A stretch of DNA of 47,936 bases from NCBI GenBank assembly GCA_004552965.1, contig SFMU01000007.1, forward strand, positions 1-47,936, in the 5' to 3' direction. A program made the position numbers and the translations under genes. The DNA comes from Bacteroidales bacterium (lineage in GTDB: Bacteria; Bacteroidota; Bacteroidia; Bacteroidales; UBA932). How positions within the stretch are numbered: position 1 is the first letter of the stretch; each line of letters begins with the position of its first letter. This document shows positions 1 to 6,611 of the stretch, piece by piece. The notes under the pieces are model-generated. The model was not told the DNA's origin, ran no database searches, and worked only from the letters and a program-made list of their open reading frames with translations.

Positions 1-124
1 TCAACTGAGAGGAGTATCAGATATAAACTACTTCCTCTTTAGATTACAGAATATCTACGCCTAAACACATACTTTTGGACTTGGTCCTGAAGAAGATCAA
101 GTGACGGTGATCCACGAAACCTGA

Positions 125-148
125 TTTTTGGGACATTTTTTTGGGACA
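125..148. repeat. Two 11-bp direct repeats beside tRNA-Ser
   Basis: The unit TTTTTGGGACA occurs perfectly at 125-135 and again at 138-148, a 13-bp period. It lies just outside the terminator that follows the tRNA-Ser gene. Short direct repeats beside a tRNA can be recombinase arm or core sites, but no integrase gene is visible here and the sequence left of base 1 is not available. The repeat itself is certain; its role is unknown. Confidence 0.5.
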
Positions 149-157
149 CTCTTAACG

Positions 158-193
158 AAAAATCCCTCACAGAACGCTCTGTAAGGGATTTTT
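158..193 (-). terminator. Intrinsic terminator of tRNA-Ser
   Basis: A near-perfect inverted repeat pairs 158-167 with 184-193 (AAAAATCCCT / AGGGATTTTT) and ACAG 169-172 with CTGT 179-182, around a six-base loop and one mismatch. Read on the minus strand it starts directly after the tRNA 3' end and finishes in a T-run. The A/T tracts on both sides mean it could also work in the plus direction. Confidence 0.8.
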
Positions 194-194
194 G

Positions 195-282
195 CGGAGA
201 GAACGAGATTCGAACTCGTGAAACCCTTTAGGGGTTTACACGCTTTCCAGGCGTGCCTCTTCAGCCACTCGAGCATCTCTCC
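195..282 (-). tRNA. tRNA-Ser (anticodon GGA)
   Basis: Read on the minus strand, the 88-base segment folds as a class II tRNA. The 7-bp acceptor stem is GGAGAGA / TCTCTCC with discriminator G. The anticodon stem is CACGC / GCGTG with loop CTGGAAA, which gives anticodon GGA for serine UCC/UCU codons. A long variable arm (AAACCC / GGGTTT) and a T-arm with TTCGAAT follow. The long variable arm is typical of tRNA-Ser. CCA is not encoded. A terminator follows the 3' end directly. Confidence 0.95.
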
Positions 283-324
283 TTTTGACTTGGTTCTGCA
301 AAGATAGGAATATTCCTTGAATAT

Positions 325-1719
325 TCAAACACCCTTGTGGAGCGTTCCTCTCTTGAGTTTCTCGACGTACCTGTCGATGTGCTGCAGCTGCGAAGGAATC
401 GGAATGCTCTGCGGACATTTGCTCAGACACTCGCCGCAGCCGATGCAGTGGTCGGCCTGACGGTCGGCCGGGACTGCCCTGCCGTAGCTCGTCAGGTAGG
501 CCTTGCGCAGCCGCGCATAGTTCTCCTGTTCCTTGTCCTGCGGGAATGTTCCCTCGTTGATGCATTTGTTGTAGTGGGAGAATATTCCCGGAATGTCGAT
601 TCCGAACGGGCAAGGCATGCAGTACTTGCAGGATGTGCATTCGACCGTAGGATAGTTGGCCATGATGTCCGCAATGTCCTTGCTGAGATATTCCAGCTCT
701 TCTTCCGACAGTGGCTTGAATCCCTGGAAAGTCTTCAGGTTGTCCTGGAGATGCTCCATGTAGACCATTCCGCTCAGGATGGTCAGGATTCTCGGGTAGG
801 AACCGGTGAAGCGGAAGGCCCAGGATGCCATGGAGGCCTGCGGGTCGCGCTCCTTGAGCCTGTTTGCCACACTTGCGGCGGGGCTGGCAAGACGGCCTCC
901 CAGAAGAGGTTCCATCACCACGATAGGGATCTCACGCCTGTCAAGCTGCTCGTACAGGTAGTCGGCATTGACGTTTCTCTCTCCGTCGGCATGCTGCCAG
1001 TCCCAGTAGTTCATCTGGATCTGGACGAAATCCCAGTGGTATTTGTCGTGTAGGGCCAGAAGCTGGTCGAATTCGTTCTGGTTGCCGTGGAAGGAGAGTC
1101 CCAGCTGGCGTACCTTGCCTTTCTCCCTTTCACCCTGAAGGAAGTCCATCATGCCATTGTCGATGAACCTGGCATTGAAGTTCAGCAGGCCGCCCCTTCC
1201 AAGGGAGTGCAGGAGGTAGTAGTCGATGTAGTCCGTGCGAAGGTATCTGAATGAGTCATTGTACAGTTTCATCGAGGCCTCGCGGGAATAGTTCGAGAAG
1301 TTGGACAGTTTGGTGGCGATGAAATATTCATTTCGCGGATGCCTGCTCAGGGCTTCTCCGGTGGCTTCCTCCGAGAGTCCCTGCATGTAGACAGGGGCTG
1401 TGTCATAGTAGTTGACTCCGTTGAGGAGCGCGAAATCAACGAGCCTGTTGATGACTTCCTGATCTGGAATGTCCTTGCCGCTGTCGTCTTTTTTCATCGG
1501 GAACCTCATGCAGCCGTAGCCCAGCAGGGACACTTTGTCGCCGTTGCCGGTGTTGGTCCTCATTTCCATCTTCCCTGCGGAGGGATCTTCTTCCTTGCGT
1601 GCCAGTTCTGCGGCAGTCTCTTTCGGTGCGCATGCCCCGGCAAGGGCGGTTGCGCCTGCCAGTGCGGCACCTTCCGAAGCAATCCTGATGAAGTCTCTTC
1701 TGCTGATATCCTCTTTCAT
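325..1719 (-). CDS. Tat-type aldo/keto reductase with C-terminal ferredoxin clusters
   Basis: A 464-residue member of the aldo/keto reductase family, NAD(P)H-type oxidoreductases of carbonyl substrates; the substrate here is unknown. The N-terminus carries a twin-arginine motif, SRRDFIR (residues 6-12), then an Ala/Gly-rich hydrophobic stretch ending LAGAC with Cys30, so it may be a Tat-exported lipoprotein. The catalytic tetrad is present: Asp106 (YDTAP), Tyr111, Lys137 (ATK) and His171 (LLH). The C-terminus adds cysteines for 4Fe-4S clusters: Cys361, 364, 367, 370 and Cys425, 428, 431, 435 followed by Pro. It lies 53 bases downstream of a membrane polyferredoxin gene on the same strand, which could supply its electrons (inference). 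Family and clusters are clear; export and physiological reaction are predictions. Confidence 0.9.
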   Translation of the reverse strand: MKEDISRRDFIRIASEGAALAGATALAGACAPKETAAELARKEEDPSAGKMEMRTNTGNGDKVSLLGYGCMRFPMKKDDSGKDIPDQEVINRLVDFALLNGVNYYDTAPVYMQGLSEEATGEALSRHPRNEYFIATKLSNFSNYSREASMKLYNDSFRYLRTDYIDYYLLHSLGRGGLLNFNARFIDNGMMDFLQGEREKGKVRQLGLSFHGNQNEFDQLLALHDKYHWDFVQIQMNYWDWQHADGERNVNADYLYEQLDRREIPIVVMEPLLGGRLASPAASVANRLKERDPQASMASWAFRFTGSYPRILTILSGMVYMEHLQDNLKTFQGFKPLSEEELEYLSKDIADIMANYPTVECTSCKYCMPCPFGIDIPGIFSHYNKCINEGTFPQDKEQENYARLRKAYLTSYGRAVPADRQADHCIGCGECLSKCPQSIPIPSQLQHIDRYVEKLKRGTLHKGV

Positions 1720-1772
1720 GGTGTGTGAATATTCAGTTTTATCTTCTTGATTCTGTGGTTCAGGTTTATCTT

Positions 1773-3413
1773 CTAGATCCTGTGGTGGATTTCTACTCCG
1801 TCGACCGTGATCGCGCTCAATGGGCGGGCGGGACAGAGATGTTCACAGGCTCCGCAGCCTATGCACTTCTCTTCGATGACGGACGGTATCATGAGGCTGT
1901 CAGGATCCTCAGGGTTGGACCTGACCATCGTGATGGCTCCGACAGGGCAGTGACGTGCGCAGTTGCCGCAGCTGACCGATTTGCTGTTGACGACACAGAG
2001 GTCCAGGTCGACGCGGGCTGTACCGATCTTCAGACTTGTCTTTTCCTCAGGAGTGATCGGAAGGATGGCTCCGGCAGGACAGACCTCAGAGCATCTGACG
2101 CATTCAGGACGGCAGTATCCCTTGGCATAGAACATCTGAGGCTGCATCAGATGTGCGAAGTCCGAAGACGGCCGTAGCACATTGTTCGGGCAGACCGTGA
2201 CGCAGAGCTGGCAGGCAGTGCACCTGTCGTAGAACTCCTTCACGCTCTCTGACCCGAACGGGGTGAGGGGAAGTGTCCTGGAAGGGGCGGTCTTGGGAAG
2301 GATTTCAGCAAGACCTCCGTCCCTTTTCTTGTCATCGGTTTCCTTGTCCTGGGCGCTTGCGGAAATGGCTGACCCGCCGAGGGCCGACCCTCCGAGTGCG
2401 ATCGCGCTTCCCAGCAGGAAGGCCCTTCTTCCCGAGTCCGTCCCTGCCCCCGTTGTTTTCCCTGCCACGGAGTCCGGTCCTTCCCCGGTGTCTTTCCCTG
2501 CTCCCTTGGCTTGGACTGCCCCCGCGGTTCTTCCTGCCCCCGCGGCAGGTCCCTCGTCAGCGGTGGCTCCATCTCCGGCCTTGCCTTTATTCCAGGCATA
2601 TCGGTATTCCAGTGCGCCGAAACGGCAGCTCTCGAGACAGTCGAAGCAGTCCACGCAGCGGCTGTAGTCAATCTTCTTGTTTTCTATGTCTATGCAGGAA
2701 GCCTTGCACTTGCGTTCGCAGGCGTGGCAGCTGCGGCACTTTGATCTGTCGATGACCGGACGGAACATCGCGAATCTCGAGAAGAAGCTCAGGAAGGTGC
2801 CCACAGGGCAGATTGTGTTGCAGTAGGTGCGGCCGTTCTTCCATGCCAGGATGCTCACTGCGACCAGTGTCACTGCGGCGACAATCAGCGTAGGGAGGCT
2901 CTTCAGCCAGATTTCCCTGCTCGCGAAGGCATAGCTTTCATGCTTCTCAGCTATCCCGGCGAGGAGGTTGTTCCCGAATTGCCAGACGGGAGCCAGAATG
3001 CTCTGCACGATTCTGCCCCAGGCGCTGTAGGGCGCCAGAAGGGCGACAAGAGAGCCCAGTCCGGCCACCAGAGCGATTACCATCAGGACGAATAGAGGGT
3101 AGCGCAGCCATTTCATCTCTTTCGAATATGCCTGTTTCATCTTTTTGCTCCTCCTGCTCCTGCTGACGGCGAATACACCGTCCTGGAACACTCCCAGAGG
3201 GCAGATGACCGAACAGTAGATCCTGCCGAAGACCAGGGTCAGCACCAGCAGGACGGCGACCGTGATGAAATTGGCTGCGAGGATTGCCGGCAGAAGCTGG
3301 ATCTTGGCAAGCCAACCGAGCCATCCTTGGATCGTCCCTGTAAAGTCCAGGAACAGCAGCGTGATTGCGATGAAGCAGAATACGGCGAGTATGGATCTGA
3401 TTTTCTTTAGCAT
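1773..3413 (-). CDS. NapH-type membrane ferredoxin fused through a Tat-type signal to a NapG/MauM-type polyferredoxin
   Basis: A 546-residue iron-sulfur membrane protein. Residues 1-200 hold about four membrane segments (near 7-27, 40-63, 104-126, 172-191) with NapH-like CPLG and CPVG motifs. Residues 226-264 form a ferredoxin domain (CRSC...CVDC). A Gly/Ala-rich linker (about 279-327) leads to GRRAFLL (Arg329-Arg330) and a hydrophobic stretch ending ASAQ, which looks like a complete Tat signal. Residues 398-527 carry four further Cys groups (CTAC, CVRC, CGNC, CIGC). NapH and NapG are normally separate proteins passing electrons from quinol to a periplasmic partner. An even number of Sec-inserted helices followed by a Tat helix would put the last domain in the periplasm (inference). 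The start ATG at 3413 lies in AAGAATATG. It precedes the aldo/keto reductase gene. Confidence 0.85.
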   Translation of the reverse strand: MLKKIRSILAVFCFIAITLLFLDFTGTIQGWLGWLAKIQLLPAILAANFITVAVLLVLTLVFGRIYCSVICPLGVFQDGVFAVSRSRRSKKMKQAYSKEMKWLRYPLFVLMVIALVAGLGSLVALLAPYSAWGRIVQSILAPVWQFGNNLLAGIAEKHESYAFASREIWLKSLPTLIVAAVTLVAVSILAWKNGRTYCNTICPVGTFLSFFSRFAMFRPVIDRSKCRSCHACERKCKASCIDIENKKIDYSRCVDCFDCLESCRFGALEYRYAWNKGKAGDGATADEGPAAGAGRTAGAVQAKGAGKDTGEGPDSVAGKTTGAGTDSGRRAFLLGSAIALGGSALGGSAISASAQDKETDDKKRDGGLAEILPKTAPSRTLPLTPFGSESVKEFYDRCTACQLCVTVCPNNVLRPSSDFAHLMQPQMFYAKGYCRPECVRCSEVCPAGAILPITPEEKTSLKIGTARVDLDLCVVNSKSVSCGNCARHCPVGAITMVRSNPEDPDSLMIPSVIEEKCIGCGACEHLCPARPLSAITVDGVEIHHRI

Positions 3414-3455
3414 ATTCTTGTCTGTCTTTGAATGTTCGGGTCTTTCGGTCCCGTG

Positions 3456-4133
3456 CTAGTCAAGTATGACGAGGGCGGCCGATCTGTGCGAGAAGGTCAG
3501 AGTGATGCTGTCTGAGGAGGCCCTGTTGAGGGTCGCTTTCCACCAGTTGTCGAAGCGGACATCATCTGTTGGCCAGACAAGTCCCTGGGAACGTATCTGA
3601 AGGGAATTGTCAGGACTGAATATGGAAACGTTCCTGCCTTCCCCTACCCAGAGCTCGCAGGAGTCGGCGATGGCGAAGGCTGTGGAATAGTCCGAAACGA
3701 TGTCCGTGAAGATCTCCCCTTCCTTCGGGTCTCCGCTCATCCCGAACTGTCCGGCATATTCCATCAGGAGGGAGAGGTTGCCGATCGTGTGGCATTCCCT
3801 CTTGCCTGTGGCTCCGAGGATGTGGATTGTGTCCACTTCGGGATGATTGTCCAGGATGTATCTGACGGCCTTGGTCTGGTCGTTGTCATCCTGGGAAGGG
3901 ACGCACTTCACCAGGTCGGCATATTCATGAAGAAGCCTTCCGCTGAGCGAATCCATGTCTCCGACGATGGCGTCGGGGAGCTTTTCGCTGTCGCCCCAGA
4001 CTGCTTTCCTGTTGCGCATGAATGAGCGGAAGCCTCCGTCGCAGCAGACAATCACGTCTGCCTGACGCAGAAGCAGCCTTGGATATTCCTTTCTGGGGAA
4101 ATCCCCGTTGCCTATTATGACTGCCTGACTCAT
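3456..4133 (-). CDS. thiN: Thiamine pyrophosphokinase
   Basis: The 225-residue product transfers pyrophosphate from ATP to thiamine, giving thiamine diphosphate in the cytoplasm. Family landmarks are visible: CCDGG near residue 30, VGDMDS near residue 58 (acidic metal-binding residues), and QDDNDQTKA near residue 82. The length fits a single-domain enzyme. The ATG overlaps the stop of the LptF/G-Fmt gene by four bases (ATGA), so the two are probably translationally coupled. No thiamine riboswitch is visible upstream, as expected for an internal operon gene. The function is well supported. Confidence 0.92.
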   Translation of the reverse strand: MSQAVIIGNGDFPRKEYPRLLLRQADVIVCCDGGFRSFMRNRKAVWGDSEKLPDAIVGDMDSLSGRLLHEYADLVKCVPSQDDNDQTKAVRYILDNHPEVDTIHILGATGKRECHTIGNLSLLMEYAGQFGMSGDPKEGEIFTDIVSDYSTAFAIADSCELWVGEGRNVSIFSPDNSLQIRSQGLVWPTDDVRFDNWWKATLNRASSDSITLTFSHRSAALVILD

Positions 4134-6559
4134 TGCCTGGTCTTTGCTATTTCAGCCTTGGAGGTTCCCTGCGTGGTGGTGTACGCCTCGCTGTCGCGGA
4201 ATCCGGCGAGGAAGGCCTTGATGTCCATCCTCTTCTTGCCCGCAATCTGGACTTCCTTGAGGGAGATGGCGCCGTCCGCAGTTGCGATGTGCAGGTAGGT
4301 CTTTCCGTCGGAAATCACTGTGCCCGGAGCCTTGCCCGTGGCCTGGAGAACCTTTTCGGACGAGTAGATCTTCAACTGTACAGGGCTGCTTCCGTCCTTT
4401 GTGAGTTCGGTGAATGCGGCAGGGTAAGGGCTCAGGCCGCGGATGAGATTGTAGACGTGGACGGTGGTGTCGTTCCAGTCGATGTGACAGAGCTCCCGGT
4501 TGAGTTTCGGAGCAGGCTTGAGCACTTCGGAGCCCTGGATGAAACTCCTCTGGACACGGGTGTCGACATTGTGCTCGATGAGGCCCTGGACAGTCTGTAC
4601 GACCATTTCGGCACCTATCGGCATCAACTTGTCATGGACGTCGCCGGCAGTGTCCGTGTCACTGATGAGCAGGTCCTGCCGAAGGATGATTCCACCGGTG
4701 TCGATGTTCTTGTCGATCATGAAAGTGGTCGCTCCGGTCCTGGTCTCTCCGTTGATGACGGCCCAGTTGATCGGAGCTGCGCCCCTGTACTGAGGCAGAA
4801 GGGCGGCGTGGAGGTTGAAGGTTCCCAGCTCAGGCATTGTCCAGACCTCTTCCGGAAGCATCCTGAAGGCAACCACTACAAAGATGTCGGCCTTGTAGGA
4901 TTTCAACTCTTTGAGGAAGTCCGGGTCCTTGAGCTTCAGAGGCTGGAGGACAGGGATCCCCTTCTCCACGGCGAATTTCTTGACTGCGCTTTCGTTGACC
5001 TTCTGTCCGCGTCCGCTTGGCTTGTCAGCCACGGTGACGACAGCGGCCACATTGTATCCGTTCTCCAGAAGTGCCTTGAGCGGTGCCACGGCGAATTCCG
5101 GAGTTCCCATGTAAACTATTCTTGTCTTCTTGAACATTGCTACAACTTTGCTCTTTGCTTTCCTCCACCAGTTCTTGATGGAGTCGAGGTTGGACATGTC
5201 TGTGTCATTGATCGCCTTCCAGGTCAGGAAAAGGCCTATGGCAAGAAGCACTCCTGAAGAAAGGAATGCTCCTATGACTGAAGAAACGGTGCCATCCCTG
5301 GCGAGTTTGACGGCGGTGATGTCGATGACCCAGTAGAGGGCGAACATCAGAAGCGACGCTATGGCGGAAACTCCGATGCCTCCTTTCCTGATCAGCGCTC
5401 CCAGCGGGGCTCCGATGAAGAACATCACCAGACAGGCGAGGGCCTGGCCGTAGCGCCTGAGGTATTCCAGGGCAGTTCTGCGGAGCTTGACGGTGTAGTC
5501 GAAGGCTCCGAACTGATAGGTGGTGAGATTGGATTCCATCTGTCTGGCCGAGGCGGCGGCATTCTCAAGGGCTTCCGCGGTCTGTTCCTCTGTCGTGAAG
5601 TTGAGGAAGGAAGGGTCCTTGAAATCTGAAGTGATGCCGGAGGCGGTGGTGTCCAGCTGGCTGGCGAAGGAGAACAGATAGGATGCAGCAGTGCTCATCA
5701 GCTGCACTTCCTTGGTGCTGTCCCTGACTTCGTTGAGGATGATGCGGTTCTCCTTGAGCTTCTTTATCGGAAGCACCTTGACCTGGTCTCCGTAGCGGGC
5801 GCTGTCGGACTTCTGGAAAGCATAGTTCTCGAGGGCCATCACCATCTCCTGCTTGCCGAATTCCACCTTCTGCAGCTGGAAGGTCGTGTCCCTGTACTCC
5901 CTTGTGTTGGTCTCCTGATAGTTGGTCCCGTTGAAGAGGTTCAGGGTAAGGTAGGACTTGTCCTTGGACATCTTCATTATCGCGGAATCTGCCAGGGTGA
6001 GCCTGGTGTTGCCCTTGGAGGAATGGTCATAGAGCATTACTCCCTTCATCATTCCTGTGGCCTCATCCCTGTCCTCGACACGCAGGACATAGCCGTCGAC
6101 TCCGTCGTAGAATATTCCGGAAGGAATCTTGATCTCTTCCTTCGTCTGCCCTATGTCCTCCCTGAGCGTGTAGATCTCGTTGTAGGACTTGGGAACAAGG
6201 GTGTTGATGACGAAGAATGTTGCGATGGTGATGACTATGGAGGCTATGAACAGGGGAGTCATCACCCTGAGCACGGACACTCCGGCCGCCTTGAGGGCAA
6301 TGAGCTCGTTGTTCTCTCCCATGCTGCCCACTGTCATCATCGCGGCCAGCAGGGTCGCAAGCGGCAGGGACATCGGCAGGACGGTGCAGCTGCCCCAGAA
6401 GAGGAATTCTCCCACTACGCTGAAGCTGAGTCCCTTGCCGACCAGTTCGTCGATGTAGACCCAGAGGAACTGCATCACCAGGATGAAAATGACCACCAGG
6501 AGGATCATGAAGAATGGTCCTATGAAAGCGGTCAGTATGAATCTGTCGATTTTCTTCAT
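4130..6559 (-). CDS. LptF/LptG-family permease fused to methionyl-tRNA formyltransferase
   Basis: One uninterrupted frame of 809 residues encodes two proteins that are usually separate. Residues 1 to about 465 are a YjgP/YjgQ (LptF/G) permease: three N-terminal membrane segments, a large periplasmic jellyroll region, then three more membrane segments (about 370-455). LptF/G helps extract lipopolysaccharide from the inner membrane. From Met475 (MFKKTRIVYMGTPEF) to the end is a 335-residue Fmt, which formylates initiator Met-tRNA. Its FNLHAALLPQYRG motif contains the catalytic Asn-x-His, and the matching Asp lies in IDTGG. A short basic Trp-rich linker separates the halves, which would place Fmt on the cytoplasmic face. 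The internal Met475 could also start free Fmt, though no strong ribosome site precedes it. Domain calls are firm; whether the fusion is real or an assembly error needs checking. Confidence 0.88.
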   Translation of the reverse strand: MKKIDRFILTAFIGPFFMILLVVIFILVMQFLWVYIDELVGKGLSFSVVGEFLFWGSCTVLPMSLPLATLLAAMMTVGSMGENNELIALKAAGVSVLRVMTPLFIASIVITIATFFVINTLVPKSYNEIYTLREDIGQTKEEIKIPSGIFYDGVDGYVLRVEDRDEATGMMKGVMLYDHSSKGNTRLTLADSAIMKMSKDKSYLTLNLFNGTNYQETNTREYRDTTFQLQKVEFGKQEMVMALENYAFQKSDSARYGDQVKVLPIKKLKENRIILNEVRDSTKEVQLMSTAASYLFSFASQLDTTASGITSDFKDPSFLNFTTEEQTAEALENAAASARQMESNLTTYQFGAFDYTVKLRRTALEYLRRYGQALACLVMFFIGAPLGALIRKGGIGVSAIASLLMFALYWVIDITAVKLARDGTVSSVIGAFLSSGVLLAIGLFLTWKAINDTDMSNLDSIKNWWRKAKSKVVAMFKKTRIVYMGTPEFAVAPLKALLENGYNVAAVVTVADKPSGRGQKVNESAVKKFAVEKGIPVLQPLKLKDPDFLKELKSYKADIFVVVAFRMLPEEVWTMPELGTFNLHAALLPQYRGAAPINWAVINGETRTGATTFMIDKNIDTGGIILRQDLLISDTDTAGDVHDKLMPIGAEMVVQTVQGLIEHNVDTRVQRSFIQGSEVLKPAPKLNRELCHIDWNDTTVHVYNLIRGLSPYPAAFTELTKDGSSPVQLKIYSSEKVLQATGKAPGTVISDGKTYLHIATADGAISLKEVQIAGKKRMDIKAFLAGFRDSEAYTTTQGTSKAEIAKTRQ

Positions 6560-6611
6560 CAGCGGGATGCCTGAATATGCCCGGGAATATTCCGGGATCT
6601 CATCGATTCAG

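Noticed and set aside
1..64. End of a protein-coding gene entering from the left
   Set aside because: Two plus-strand frames stay open until stops at 42 and 64, but these are too short to identify and show no recognisable motif.
3433..3449. Possible terminator after thiN
   Set aside because: CGGG and CCCG can pair, but the stem is only four base pairs and no T-run follows on either strand.
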